Shown in pieces: positions 17,814 through 26,886 of a stretch of DNA of 64,000 nt; within the stretch, counting starts at the first letter, position 1; every line of letters starts with the position of its first letter. Under the pieces are notes generated by a model. It was not told where the DNA came from. It saw nothing but the letters and a program-made list of their open reading frames with translations, and did no database searches. Made by a program: the position numbers and the translations under genes. The stretch is taken from contig NZ_RAHH01000007.1 in the NCBI RefSeq assembly GCF_003602095.1, forward strand, positions 155,395 through 219,394, in the 5' to 3' direction. Origin of the DNA: Rahnella woolbedingensis. Its GTDB lineage: Bacteria; Pseudomonadota; Gammaproteobacteria; Enterobacterales; Enterobacteriaceae.

Positions 17814-18831
17814 CCGTCGATTTTTCTCTTCGAACCGCCGTGCGTTCTGGCTGTTAGCCGGGCTGGTGGCCGTGAATTTACTGGCCTGGGGATGGGCACT
17901 GGCGGTGTTTCGTCACAATGCGGCACTGATCGCCGCGTCTTTACTGGCTTACAGCTACGGGTTGCGCCATGCGGTGGATGCCGATCATATTGCCGCCATC
18001 GATAACGTCACCCGTAAGCTGATGCAACAGGGCCAGCGGCCGGTTGCCGTCGGGGCATTTTTCTCGCTCGGACATTCCAGCATTGTGGTGCTGGCCTGCG
18101 TGGCAATTGCCGCCACGTCGCTGGTCTTTGGCAATGAAATTGGCTGGCTGCATGAGTACGGCAGCACTATCGGCACGCTGGTTTCCGCGCTGTTCTTACT
18201 GCTGATGGCGCTGCTGAATGCGCTGATTTTACGTGACGTTTACCGCCGTTTTCAGAAAGTGAAACAGGGAAAAACTTTTACCGCCAAAGAAGAGCTGCAC
18301 GCGGTACAAGGCGGTGTGATGAGCCGGATTTTCAGCTTCGCTTTTAATCTGGTGAATAAAAGCTGGCAGATGTATCTGGTGGGCTTTTTGTTCGGGCTGG
18401 GTTTTGATACCGCCACTGAAATCGGCCTGCTGGGCATTTCTGCCGCAGGCGCGTCTTCCGGCATGTCGGTGTGGAGCATTCTGGTGTTTCCGGCGCTGTT
18501 TGCCAGCGGCATGGCACTGGTCGATTCACTGGATAATTTTGTAATGGTCGGTGCCTACGGTTGGGCGTTCGATAAACCGGTGCGCAAGCTCTATTACAAC
18601 ATGACCATTACCGCCACCAGCGTGGTGATCGCCCTGTTTATCGGCGGGCTGGAAGCGCTCGGACTGCTGGCCGACAAACTGGATTTGCACGGCGGATTAT
18701 GGAAGATTGTCGAACAACTCAATGACAATATGGGCAGCGTCGGATACGCCGCCGTGGCGATTTTTCTGGTGTTCTGGGGCCTCTCTGCCCTCAATTACCG
18801 CCGCAAAGGCTATGACAATCTGGCGGTGTGA
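17806..18831 (+). CDS. NiCoT-family nickel/cobalt permease
   Basis: 341 aa, HoxN/NixA family, about eight membrane helices. The nickel-binding signature [14 protein letters not shown] is in helix 2, followed by [18 protein letters not shown] and [13 protein letters not shown], all diagnostic of the family. It imports Ni2+ for the [NiFe] centre, and its overlap with hypF ties it to hydrogenase maturation. E. coli uses the NikABCDE ABC system instead. The start at 17806 follows AAGGAT; an upstream frame to 17707 lies inside hypF. Nickel versus cobalt preference cannot be told from sequence alone. Confidence 0.93.
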   Translation: MINRRFFSSNRRAFWLLAGLVAVNLLAWGWALAVFRHNAALIAASLLAYSYGLRHAVDADHIAAIDNVTRKLMQQGQRPVAVGAFFSLGHSSIVVLACVAIAATSLVFGNEIGWLHEYGSTIGTLVSALFLLLMALLNALILRDVYRRFQKVKQGKTFTAKEELHAVQGGVMSRIFSFAFNLVNKSWQMYLVGFLFGLGFDTATEIGLLGISAAGASSGMSVWSILVFPALFASGMALVDSLDNFVMVGAYGWAFDKPVRKLYYNMTITATSVVIALFIGGLEALGLLADKLDLHGGLWKIVEQLNDNMGSVGYAAVAIFLVFWGLSALNYRRKGYDNLAV

Positions 18832-18841
18832 TCCTCTGCAA

Positions 18842-19171
18842 TCAGGCGTCATTCGGCAAGGTGATCTGTTTCTCCAGACGCAGCGTTCCGCCGTCCGTTA
18901 CCGTGATCATAATCTGGGTTTTACTGCCCGGCTGGACGGAAAAACGCATACGGCCAAGAGGTTGCGGCTGATTTGCGGAAAGGTTCACATTGCTGCTCTG
19001 ACGGCTGGTGCTGCTGCCCGCCACACCTTCCTGTGAAACGGAAACCGCCACCTGACAGGCGCAGGCCTTGGTGAGATTGACCATCGGGGTAATGACATAA
19101 GTCTGGGCATCGTTGTGGGTGTCGAACCACAGCTGGTTAGACATCACGGCGGCAATCAGGAGCAAATGCAT
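18842..19171 (-). CDS. csgC: Curli assembly protein CsgC
   Basis: 109 aa, same size class as E. coli CsgC (110). It is a periplasmic immunoglobulin-like protein that prevents premature CsgA amyloid formation. It has the CxC redox motif (KACACQV), followed by ANQPQPLGRMRFSV aligning with the E. coli ANQPIAL block. The N-terminus MHLLLIAAVMSNQ is a short signal sequence. It is third in csgBAC, behind a csgA terminator hairpin, so it may be expressed by readthrough. Confidence 0.88.
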   Translation of the reverse strand: MHLLLIAAVMSNQLWFDTHNDAQTYVITPMVNLTKACACQVAVSVSQEGVAGSSTSRQSSNVNLSANQPQPLGRMRFSVQPGSKTQIMITVTDGGTLRLEKQITLPNDA

Positions 19172-19203
19172 GGCGTTTATCCTCAGGGTTCAGTCGAAAA
19201 AAA

Positions 19204-19221
19204 ACAGGGCTAGTGCCCTGT
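19204..19221 (-). terminator. Terminator after csgA
   Basis: Minus-strand hairpin ACAGGGC-ACTA-GCCCTGT followed by eight T residues, between csgA and csgC. It should release most csgBA transcripts before csgC. Confidence 0.8.
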
Positions 19222-19232
19222 TCTGTAACGTT

Positions 19233-19254
19233 CCTCCCCTTCGCAGGGGAGGGA
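19233..19254. repeat. Palindromic repeat, half copy
   Basis: CCTCCCCTTCGCAGGGGAGG is the right-hand hairpin of the element at 15331-15440, inserted just behind csgA. Confidence 0.7.
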
Positions 19255-19261
19255 GCATTAA

Positions 19262-19735
19262 TCAGTTCTGTGAAGCGTAGGCCAGGTTAGCTGTACCGAC
19301 CTGAGTAATGCTGGTCAGAGAGCCATTGGCACCTTGTGAAGCCTGAGCGTAGTTGCCTGAGCCATTCTGGGACACAAGCACTTTACTGCCGTTAGCGCTC
19401 TGCGCTACGTTAGCACCGTTGTATTCACCCTTTTGCACGACGCTGATCAGGCTGCCATCACCGGTTTGTGTGGTCCCGGAGGTGTTTCTGTAGCCATCCT
19501 GATTAACCGCTGTCAGCGATTTTTGCGCGCCAGTCTGAGTGGCGTTTGCCAGGTTTGAAGTACCCTGTTGGTAAATCTGAATTTCAGAATTCCACTGAGT
19601 CGCAGTGAACGTCGGCACTGTCGATGTTGGTGGCGTTGTAGTTGGCGGCGTGTGATGATCACTATCATGACCACCTGCGAATGCACTGCCACTGACGACT
19701 AAAGCGGAGACTGCCACAATTTTCCAAAGTTTCAT
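19262..19735 (-). CDS. csgA: Major curlin CsgA with atypical N-terminal segment
   Basis: 157 aa secreted amyloid subunit. A signal peptide ends near residue 20 (SAFA). Residues 21-49 are His/Asp then Pro/Thr-rich (GGHDSDHHTPPTTTPP), unlike the Gly-rich N22 targeting segment of E. coli CsgA. Five curlin repeats follow, from about residue 50, with cores QQGTSN, QDGYRN, QKGEYN, QNGSGN and QVGTAN. It is the second gene after csgB. Identity as the major subunit rests on order, the repeats and the C-terminal repeat LTSITQVGTANLAYASQ. Confidence 0.9.
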   Translation of the reverse strand: MKLWKIVAVSALVVSGSAFAGGHDSDHHTPPTTTPPTSTVPTFTATQWNSEIQIYQQGTSNLANATQTGAQKSLTAVNQDGYRNTSGTTQTGDGSLISVVQKGEYNGANVAQSANGSKVLVSQNGSGNYAQASQGANGSLTSITQVGTANLAYASQN

Positions 19736-19779
19736 GATGCTACCCCATTGGTTTAATATCGGATGTCATAAAAGCGGTT

Positions 19780-19902
19780 TACCCTTCATATTTCGAGTTG
19801 CAGATGCGTTGGCTACGCTCGCTCACTCCAGTCACTTAGTTATCTAAGCTCCCGGTGATTTCCGACCTTGCCGCCTTCCTGCACCTCAAACTATTTTGGG
19901 TA
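19780..19902. repeat. 123-bp palindromic repeat between csgB and csgA
   Basis: The element starts TACCCTTCATATTTCGAG and ends TTTTGGGTA, with imperfect terminal inverted repeats and internal blocks GTTGGCTACGCTCGCTCACT and CCGCCTTCCTGCA. A diverged copy in the opposite orientation lies at 61572-61680. I recall this family from intergenic spaces of Yersinia, Serratia and relatives (YPAL/ERIC-like), but could not check it. It fills most of the 179-bp csgB-csgA gap. Confidence 0.8.
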
Positions 19903-19914
19903 TGATTTTGTGTG

Positions 19915-20403
19915 TTAATGCTGTGTCACTCTAATCGCCATTCCTGACGAGTTTTGTACGACACCGCTGCTCTGGTTCGTACCATTCTGGCGAATTTCCG
20001 TCACACTCCGGCCTTTTTGCAGAATGTAAGCCGTATTGCCAAAATTCTGTTGCGTAATGGATGAATCCCCGCCGCCGCTTTGCGATATATAAGCAAAGTT
20101 ATCGCTGCCGCTTTGGGATATATCGGCGTTATTTCCATTACCTCGCTGATTTACCACCGCAGTATTGTCTGCGCCTGATTGTCGGATTACGCTGGAATTT
20201 CCATAACCCGTCTGATTATTCGCAGCCAGATTGCTATTACCGTTCTGGTAAATCGTTGATGAATTCCCCGATGAATTCCTCGCGCCAGCAAAAACTTGAT
20301 CCGGATTACCAGAACTCATTTCCGAGTAAGCCATATCAAACTGCTGAGCGTGAACGACCCAGGATACTGAAAGTAACGCCAGGGTCAGCAAAGTCTTTTT
20401 CAT
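19915..20403 (-). CDS. csgB: Curli nucleator CsgB
   Basis: 162 aa (E. coli 151). The signal peptide MKKTLLTLALLSVSWVVHA is cleaved near residue 19. Repeats have the curlin pattern (QNGNSNLAANNQ, QSGADNTAVVNQ, QRGNGNNADISQ, QSGSDNFAYISQ) and a more irregular C-terminal repeat (ILQKGRSVTEIRQ, then IRVTQH), the anchoring end in E. coli CsgB. The start at 20403 is the ATG in front of the signal peptide; the longer open frame to 20559 is upstream leader. It is the first gene of csgBAC. Confidence 0.9.
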   Translation of the reverse strand: MKKTLLTLALLSVSWVVHAQQFDMAYSEMSSGNPDQVFAGARNSSGNSSTIYQNGNSNLAANNQTGYGNSSVIRQSGADNTAVVNQRGNGNNADISQSGSDNFAYISQSGGGDSSITQQNFGNTAYILQKGRSVTEIRQNGTNQSSGVVQNSSGMAIRVTQH

Positions 20404-21276
20404 TTCGTCACCCTGTATATCACCGGTGACTGTGTATTTGCTCACCGGGTTATTGCTGTTGACGAATTGATTATGGTGTTTGGCGAAAATAAGAAACTCA
20501 CCCGCACGTCGTATTTTAATTTTCAACTTCATTAAAAAGTATGAGACGCCACTTCTCATGCGGATTGACCATAATGGATCCGTAATACGTCAGTGACGCT
20601 AATCGACCCCATGGCATTAATCCTAAAGTGCCAGAAAACATCGGCGTGAATAATCACACAAATGCAACTATTCCTAATATCTCTGCGGGTTAAAAAAGGC
20701 ATTAAAAGAGATCGCCGCCACATTTCTAACCCTTATCATTGCGGCTTTTACGCTATTTCACCCGCGCGAAGCCCGCTTTCCATAGGGACTAACGGGCTAA
20801 AAAGCGGTCTCACCTAAGTGAAATCGATTATACCGGATGCAGTTATTTGAGTTATTAAAGGGGAATCATGCGCCCGGTTGCTGTATCGCACCGATAATTC
20901 AGGCCGGGATTTATTTAAAATCGCTGTCATAACAAGGGCGAACGTTAAGAAAGTGTAAAGTCATTACTTAAGATATTTTTAAGCGGCGTGTCTCATGCTT
21001 ATGGCAATACATTAAGAAAACTTTATACATTTTGAGTTACATTTTGAAACATAAATAAGCCTTGCGTAAGGTAAACCAAAAGCTAAATTGAGTCTGTACC
21101 GCACATATTGCGAGCTAAAATATTATGTGCCTCAGGCCGTGTTTATTTGCCACTTTCAGATATACACAGCAAATATAAAGCTATAGATTTAGCAAAATAA
21201 AATCTCAGTCTATTACCGGCCTGTTTATTAACCGGTGCGGCAGGCTGTGGCTATAAAATCAGGGCAGGGTTTCATT
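20404..21276. promoter_or_regulatory. csgB-csgD divergent control region (873 bp)
   Basis: This AT-rich gap between the two curli operons is comparable with the ~750 bp of E. coli, where CsgD, OmpR, H-NS, IHF and RpoS act. A possible stem around 20769-20797 (AGCCCG...CGGGCT) is visible. I could not assign individual operators with confidence and see no gene or small RNA in it. Confidence 0.6.
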
Positions 21277-21927
21277 ATGAGTAATGAAGCAGCAATCAAT
21301 AATAATATTCTTTTATTAGTGACTAAACCATCATTACAAGCCAGTGCTTTATTGCAGCAATTAAAACAGCAACTTTGTGTCAGTACCCGGTTACACAGCA
21401 TTCATAAAACACTTGAGGATCAGTATCTTCATCAGACGCTTATTCTGTTCGATATGATGGAAGCTGACCGGCGGACTATTGAGGTCTGGCAATCGGCCAT
21501 TAACCGTTATCACGAGAGTGTGAAGTTATTATTATTAAATACGCCCGATAATTACCATTTTCGGGAAATAGAAACCTGGCCGCGCATCAGTGCTGTTTTC
21601 TATCTTTCCACTGATGAGGAACATCTGGTGGAAGGGATCCGCAGCGTGATCCGCGGAGAATGCTATTTCTCCCAGGGCTTCGCCAGCTATCTGATCAATC
21701 AGTCCGGCGCTTTCAGGCATATGCATACGGAAGATACCGGCCTGACCCATCGCGAAAAAGAGATCCTCAATAAGTTGCGTGTGGGTGCGTCAAACACGGA
21801 AATCGCCCAGCTTTTGTTTATCAGCGAGAACACCGTAAAGACGCATCTTTATAATTTATTTAGGAAAATCTCGGTAAAAAACCGTACTCAGGCGGCGTCC
21901 TGGGCGAATGACAATCTCAAGCGCTGA
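21277..21927 (+). CDS. csgD: Biofilm master regulator CsgD
   Basis: 216 aa, exactly the E. coli length. The N-terminal receiver-like domain has degenerate phosphorylation residues, as in E. coli CsgD. A LuxR-type HTH follows at the C-terminus ([20 protein letters not shown], then [17 protein letters not shown]). It activates csgBAC and, in relatives, cellulose-related genes. The start at 21277 is the ATG of MSNEA, matching the family length; an upstream frame from 21235 would add 14 residues. It heads csgDEFG. Confidence 0.94.
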   Translation: MSNEAAINNNILLLVTKPSLQASALLQQLKQQLCVSTRLHSIHKTLEDQYLHQTLILFDMMEADRRTIEVWQSAINRYHESVKLLLLNTPDNYHFREIETWPRISAVFYLSTDEEHLVEGIRSVIRGECYFSQGFASYLINQSGAFRHMHTEDTGLTHREKEILNKLRVGASNTEIAQLLFISENTVKTHLYNLFRKISVKNRTQAASWANDNLKR

Positions 21928-21931
21928 CATC

Positions 21932-22327
21932 ATGACTATTTGCATCAGAAGCTTCTGGCTCTGGCTGGCGCTGCTTTGCGCCACCTGCCTGCATGTGCAG
22001 GCTGCGGATATAAAAGACCCCGGGCTGATTACCGACCATACGGTGACGTCGGTGGGTCACGATTTTTATCGCGACTTCACCGCCAAATGGGAACTGAACT
22101 ACCCGGAAACCATCACGATTTCAGAAAGACCCAGCGCCCGCTGGGGCAGTTGGATCACCATAAAAATAGGTCAGGACACCATTTATCAAACCCTGCTGTT
22201 TCCTAACCGTCACAACTTTGAGAAGGACGTCGATACCGCACTGGCTGGCGTGACAGAGGCGTTATCCAGACGCCAGCTGGACAAAGCGTTACTTGGCACC
22301 GGGGATCTTACCCATGACGAATTTTAA
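21932..22327 (+). CDS. csgE: Curli secretion gate CsgE
   Basis: 131 aa (E. coli 129) periplasmic adaptor that caps the CsgG channel and directs CsgA to it. After the signal peptide (cleavage near VQA) come [32 protein letters not shown] and, at the end, [13 protein letters not shown], all closely matching E. coli CsgE. The start at 21932 is four bases after the csgD stop, suggesting coupling. An alternative ATG at 21908 overlaps csgD. Confidence 0.93.
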   Translation: MTICIRSFWLWLALLCATCLHVQAADIKDPGLITDHTVTSVGHDFYRDFTAKWELNYPETITISERPSARWGSWITIKIGQDTIYQTLLFPNRHNFEKDVDTALAGVTEALSRRQLDKALLGTGDLTHDEF

Positions 22328-22354
22328 TGCACAGCCTCTTCTAAGGAGAGCATC

Positions 22355-22780
22355 GTGAATATTCCAGTCTCTGCTTCGCGTTCAGTCATGCTGCTGGCAT
22401 TACTGACGGCGTCCCCGGTTTCCTGGGGAGGCAATATGGTTTTTCAGTTCATCAACCCCAACTTCGGCGGTAACCCGAATAACGGTTCATTCCTGCTCAA
22501 TGAGGCGCAGGCGCAAAACTCCTACAAGGATCCGGATTCGTACGATTTCGGCACCACCGGCACCTCGGCGCTGGATAACTTCACGGCGTCAATTCAGTCG
22601 CAGTTGCTGGGCAGCCTGATGGGCAATGTGAATCAGGGTAAACCGGGGCGGCTGGTAACGCAGGACTTTATTGTGGATATCCAGAATACCGACGGCCAGC
22701 TGGTGATGAATGTCACTGACCGTAAAACTGGCAAGATTTCCACCATTCAGGTTCAGGGCCTGTCTGCCACGACCAACTGA
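22355..22780 (+). CDS. csgF: Curli assembly factor CsgF
   Basis: 141 aa (E. coli 138). CsgF attaches to CsgG and positions CsgB at the surface. Following a signal peptide ending near SWG, the mature start [19 protein letters not shown] is nearly the same as E. coli; [18 protein letters not shown] ends the protein. A GTG start at 22355 is preferred because AAGGAG lies seven bases upstream; the next in-frame ATG, 11 codons later, would cut the signal peptide. Confidence 0.93.
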   Translation: MNIPVSASRSVMLLALLTASPVSWGGNMVFQFINPNFGGNPNNGSFLLNEAQAQNSYKDPDSYDFGTTGTSALDNFTASIQSQLLGSLMGNVNQGKPGRLVTQDFIVDIQNTDGQLVMNVTDRKTGKISTIQVQGLSATTN

Positions 22781-22812
22781 TTCCGACGACCAATAAAAAC
22801 AGGAACACCATC

Positions 22813-23646
22813 ATGCGCAGCTATTTATTACTCATCGCAGTTTTTGTGTTGAGCGGGTGTCTCACAGCGCCCCCGAAAGAAGCCGCCAGACCGACATTAT
22901 TGCCGCGGGCACCGAGTTATACCGATCTGACTCATCTCCCGGCACCGAAAGGACGTGTATTCGTCTCTGTTTATAATATTCAGGATGAAACCGGGCAGTT
23001 CAAACCGTATCCGGCGAGTAACTTCTCGACTGCGGTGCCGCAAAGCGCCACGGCGATGCTGGTCTCGGCGTTAAAAGACTCCAAATGGTTTATTCCGCTG
23101 GAACGTCAGGGACTGCAAAACCTGCTCAATGAACGCAAAATTATCCGGGCAGCTCAGGAAAATGGCAGCGTCGCTATCAATAACCAGCGACCGCTTTCTT
23201 CTTTAGTGGCGGCAAATATTTTGATTGAAGGCTCGATTATCGGCTACGAAAGCAATGTGAAATCGGGCGGCATCGGAGCGCGTTACTTCGGTATCGGTGC
23301 CAGTACGCAGTACCAGTTGGACCAGATAGCCGTGAACCTGCGTGCTGTCGACGTCAATACAGGGGAAGTTCTGTCGTCTGTCAATACCAGCAAGACGATT
23401 TTGTCCTATGAAGTGCAGGCCGGGGTGTTCCGCTTTATCGACTATCAGCGTCTGCTGGAAGGCGAACTGGGCTATACCACCAATGAGCCTGTGATGTTGT
23501 GCCTGATGTCGGCTATTGAATCCGGGGTTATTTATCTGGTCAATGACGGTATCGACCGTAATCTGTGGCAATTGCAGAATCCGTCGGAGGTAAATTCACC
23601 GATACTGCAACGCTACAAAAACAGCGTTGTCCCTGCCGAATCCTGA
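22813..23646 (+). CDS. csgG: Curli secretion channel lipoprotein CsgG
   Basis: 277 aa, identical in length to E. coli CsgG. The lipobox LSGC places the lipidated cysteine at residue 16. It forms the nonameric outer-membrane pore for curlin export. Conserved blocks include FVSVYNIQDETGQFKPYPASN, FIPLERQGLQNLLNERKI and the constriction-loop region around YFGIGASTQYQ. It ends csgDEFG and is convergent with the next gene. Confidence 0.95.
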   Translation: MRSYLLLIAVFVLSGCLTAPPKEAARPTLLPRAPSYTDLTHLPAPKGRVFVSVYNIQDETGQFKPYPASNFSTAVPQSATAMLVSALKDSKWFIPLERQGLQNLLNERKIIRAAQENGSVAINNQRPLSSLVAANILIEGSIIGYESNVKSGGIGARYFGIGASTQYQLDQIAVNLRAVDVNTGEVLSSVNTSKTILSYEVQAGVFRFIDYQRLLEGELGYTTNEPVMLCLMSAIESGVIYLVNDGIDRNLWQLQNPSEVNSPILQRYKNSVVPAES

Positions 23647-23708
23647 TACGGCAGTTGGCGAAGGGAAGTGGTGGGTTGACACCGCTTCCCTTCATTTTTA
23701 AGGAAGCA

Positions 23709-24167
23709 TCAGGTTTTATTCTCTTCGCTTTTCACCGCCTGACGGTAATTGTTCACCCGCTTTTTGTCCTCAAGATTAAAGTCAGGATCGAGATAAATGC
23801 TCAGCCGCTTAATCAGCAAATCATCAAACGCAAACACCGTACAGAAATGATGGCTGCCGGCTTCTGAGGTCGGCCAGCGGTCGCCGTTTTGCATCACGCC
23901 ACGCATCTGCCCTTCCAGCACAATGGTGTCACCGTCGCTGAGAAACCGGAAAGCATCCTGAATATGCTGGATCTTGTCTATCTCGAGCGCGAAGCGTTTA
24001 CCCAGTTCTCCCAGCGATGACTTCCCCTGCGCGGTGCCAAATTTCGGAAAAAAAAGCACCACATCATCGGCAAAGAGATCCAGCAAAGACGAATCTGCCT
24101 GATCCAGTTTGGCGTAGAAATTCTTAACGATTTCAATGCGTTTTTCTTTCAGTTCGTGTTCTGCCAT
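23709..24167 (-). CDS. SnoaL/NTF2-like protein
   Basis: 152 aa. The layout is that of a single NTF2-like cone domain: an N-terminal helix (EIVKNFYAKLDQ), then LLDLFADDVVLFFPKFG, a central GDTIVLEGQMRG strand and a C-terminal FDDLLIKRLSIYLD strand. Such proteins range from isomerases and hydrolases to binding proteins, and no substrate can be assigned. The start at 24167 has a GAGGTG ribosome site; a further ATG is at 24188. It converges with csgG and is divergent from the DUF4153 gene. No link to curli is evident. Confidence 0.65.
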   Translation of the reverse strand: MAEHELKEKRIEIVKNFYAKLDQADSSLLDLFADDVVLFFPKFGTAQGKSSLGELGKRFALEIDKIQHIQDAFRFLSDGDTIVLEGQMRGVMQNGDRWPTSEAGSHHFCTVFAFDDLLIKRLSIYLDPDFNLEDKKRVNNYRQAVKSEENKT

Positions 24168-24354
24168 TTTCACCTCGAAATACTCCATCCAATACTTAAG
24201 CCTAGTGACTGCGGCTGATTTTGCCAGTTATGTGCTCAGGCTCACAAAAGCCGTTCACATGCCCGAGTAAGACTTTTCTGCGCCGGAGCGCGGAAACCAC
24301 TACACTGGCGGATGTTTTGGCATTACTTCCTCTTACACTTTCGGAGAGTCACGG

Positions 24355-26160
24355 ATGTCTCAGTTCAATCGGGCTGGTTTTAGCTTGCCCCTTCTGCCCG
24401 TTCCTTCCCGCTGGCTGATCATGGTTATCTGCCTGCTGCAGGGAATGTTGCTGTATTACTTTTTCTCAGACAGCCCGGCGGTAACGCAGTCGGGTTTCTC
24501 CCATAATATTTACGGCCAGACTATGGCATTCACATTACCGGTGCTGATTTCGTTGTCGCTGGTGCAGTTGAATGACCACCGGTTCTGGGGCGCAACAGTA
24601 TTTATTACCTTGCTGCTGGCGGGTATGGCGGCGTGGGTAAAAAGTAACGTAACCGGAACACCGGCAGATTCGGTAATGGTGCCGTTTAACCTTTCGCTGG
24701 TGGCGATGGTCTTTTTTGTGCTGCCCTGGCTACAGGTACAGACATTTACAGCGCAAAACCGATACCGTTACGCTCATCTTTCGGCCTGCTACAGCCAGAA
24801 CCTGCTGTGCGCAATGCTCACTTTCCTGCTGATGCTGCTAACCGTTGGCGTGCTGGCGCTGTGCGCTGCGCTGTTCCGGGTGATCGGCATTGAATATTTC
24901 CACGAGCTGTTTTTCGATACGCCACTGTTTATGCATCTGGTTTTCGGGCTGCTGCTGGGAATAAGCATCATCACCTGCCGCACCCAACCGGCGCTGATGA
25001 ACACCACGCGAAACATCATCCGTTTCATTCTTAAAGGTCTGCTGCCGCTGGTGGCGTTTGTGGCGCTGATTTTCCTGTTCGCCCTGCCCTTCACCGGTCT
25101 GACCGCGCTGTCGCAAACCTGGTCTGCCGCCAGTCTGCTGACCATTATGGCGCTGAGCCTGCTGGTTCTGGTCAACGTGGCGCGTGAAACAGACAGCGGG
25201 GTAAAACCCTATCCGCAGGCGGTCCGCTGGCTGGTCAATGCGGCAGTCCTGCTGCTGCCGGTATATGCCGCGCTGGCGTTGTACGCTACGGGCGTGCGGA
25301 TTTCACAATACGGCTGGACGCCGCAGCGAGTGTGGGCAGTGCTGATTATTGTGGTCACACTTATTGCCTCGCTTTGCTACAGTTTTTCTGTGATCGATAA
25401 GCGCCCGGACTGGCTGTCGCGCCTGAATCAGTTCAACAAACCGCTGTCATTGTTAGTGGTGCTGCTGGTGATTGCGGTCAACAGCCCGCTGCTCGATCCT
25501 TACCGCATCAGCGTGAACAGTCAGCTGGCGCGCCTCGACAGCGGTAAAACGCAGGCGAAGGATGTTGACCTCAAACTGCTGCGGTTTGAGACCGGCCGTC
25601 GTGGCAACGAAGCGCTGGCAAAATTGCTGCAACATCCTGCTTTTTCGGCCGATCCGCGTCTGCTGGCGACGGTGAAAAATACGATGGCGCAGACTTCCCG
25701 CTGGGGCTCATACAATGATAAAGAGGCCGATGCGCTGGCGAAAAATTATCGTACTGAGGATGCCAAAAAGATGATCACGCTGGCGAAAGGCGCGGTGCAA
25801 CCGGATGACGGTTGGTGGAAAGGCCTGCCGGCACTGGAAAAATACCGCAATACCCTGCGCGATTGTCTGAGCGTTCAGGGCGCGTGCATCGTCAATACAC
25901 TGGATCTCAACAGCGACAGGCAGAAAGAGATCCTGCTCTGTAATACGCTGGATGCCCCTTCAGTCAACTGCCGGATTTACGCTAAACAGGCCGGACAATG
26001 GACACAAAGCGGCGAACTTTATCTGTATGAAGAAAAGGATAAGCAGACGCTGATACAGGCGCTTCGCAACGGCGAAGTTAAACCTGCGCCGCGCAAATGG
26101 GCGGATATCCAGATTGAAGGAAAACGTCGCGTGGTGCATTACCAGCAGGATGAGAACTGA
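24355..26160 (+). CDS. DUF4153-type inner-membrane protein
   Basis: 601 aa. The first ~390 residues contain about eleven hydrophobic helices with short loops. The remaining ~210 residues are soluble, Lys/Arg-rich, and include LNSDRQKEILLCN followed by a beta-rich end. The membrane part resembles DUF4153 proteins, whose function is unknown. It is a single-gene unit with its own upstream region and a hairpin (26174-26196) behind it. I cannot name a substrate; a transport or envelope-stress role is only a guess. Confidence 0.7.
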   Translation: MSQFNRAGFSLPLLPVPSRWLIMVICLLQGMLLYYFFSDSPAVTQSGFSHNIYGQTMAFTLPVLISLSLVQLNDHRFWGATVFITLLLAGMAAWVKSNVTGTPADSVMVPFNLSLVAMVFFVLPWLQVQTFTAQNRYRYAHLSACYSQNLLCAMLTFLLMLLTVGVLALCAALFRVIGIEYFHELFFDTPLFMHLVFGLLLGISIITCRTQPALMNTTRNIIRFILKGLLPLVAFVALIFLFALPFTGLTALSQTWSAASLLTIMALSLLVLVNVARETDSGVKPYPQAVRWLVNAAVLLLPVYAALALYATGVRISQYGWTPQRVWAVLIIVVTLIASLCYSFSVIDKRPDWLSRLNQFNKPLSLLVVLLVIAVNSPLLDPYRISVNSQLARLDSGKTQAKDVDLKLLRFETGRRGNEALAKLLQHPAFSADPRLLATVKNTMAQTSRWGSYNDKEADALAKNYRTEDAKKMITLAKGAVQPDDGWWKGLPALEKYRNTLRDCLSVQGACIVNTLDLNSDRQKEILLCNTLDAPSVNCRIYAKQAGQWTQSGELYLYEEKDKQTLIQALRNGEVKPAPRKWADIQIEGKRRVVHYQQDEN

Positions 26161-26173
26161 TTTCATTGCCCGT

Positions 26174-26196
26174 CACCGGCAGGCTCTCTGCCGGTG
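26174..26196. terminator. Bidirectional hairpin between DUF4153 gene and cybB
   Basis: CACCGGCAG and CTGCCGGTG form 9-bp arms around a 5-base loop between two convergent genes. No clear T-run follows, so termination strength is uncertain. Confidence 0.5.
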
Positions 26197-26205
26197 AACC
26201 CGCCG

Positions 26206-26724
26206 TTAGGGCGTCATGCGTAATAAGGTGTCATCTTTACGGAAATAATGATGATAAATCGCCGCCAGCGCATGTAAGCCAATCAGGTAATATCCGCAGT
26301 TCGCCAGAAACTCATGCGCCTGTTTGACCGTGCGGCGCACGGAAGGATCCGGCGTCACGAACTGCGGCACCTGCCAGCCAAACAACACCCAGTCACGTCC
26401 GCCATATTCCAGCGTCAGCATGCCCAGCACCGGCAACGAGAGAAACAGCAGATACAACACGCCATGTACCGCGTGCGATGCCGCAATCTGCCAGCGCGGC
26501 AAAGGCGGAGTGATCACTGGCGTGGCATAACAGGTTCGCAAATATATGCGCGTCCACATCAGCAGCCAGACGCAAATCCCGAAATTAAAATGCAGTAAAC
26601 GCACCAGCGGCTGATTATCCTCCGGAAAATAGTCGCGGGTCAGCATCGCGGTATACGTCAGGATAATCATCAGTAACGTTGCCCAGTGCAGGCTTATCTG
26701 GGACAGCGAATAACGGTTTTTCAT
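26206..26724 (-). CDS. cybB: Cytochrome b561
   Basis: 172 aa, CybB family (E. coli 176 aa). Four membrane helices carry the haem ligands: SLHWATLL, LLHFNFGICVWLLMW, SHAVHGVLYLLF and IGLHALAAIYHHYF. The N-terminus NRYSLSQISLHW and the C-terminus HHYFRKDDTLLRM are close to E. coli CybB. It moves electrons from ubiquinol in the inner membrane and in E. coli can reduce superoxide. Transcribed alone. Confidence 0.88.
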   Translation of the reverse strand: MKNRYSLSQISLHWATLLMIILTYTAMLTRDYFPEDNQPLVRLLHFNFGICVWLLMWTRIYLRTCYATPVITPPLPRWQIAASHAVHGVLYLLFLSLPVLGMLTLEYGGRDWVLFGWQVPQFVTPDPSVRRTVKQAHEFLANCGYYLIGLHALAAIYHHYFRKDDTLLRMTP

Positions 26725-26848
26725 AAGGCGTTTCCTGACCGGATAAAAGGAGCGGTTTAACAGTAATTCCGAATGAGTATAGAGAGGAATTACGCAGACT
26801 TTGTGGACAGGCCGGGCGGGAAAGGTAAAGAAGTTAAAGTCCTGTTAT

Positions 26849-26872
26849 AAAAAAACCGGGCAAAAGCCCGGT
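26849..26872 (-). terminator. alaC terminator
   Basis: Minus-strand hairpin ACCGGGC-TTTT-GCCCGGT followed by a run of T, directly behind alaC. Confidence 0.9.
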
Positions 26873-26886
26873 CTGGCTGACGCGTT

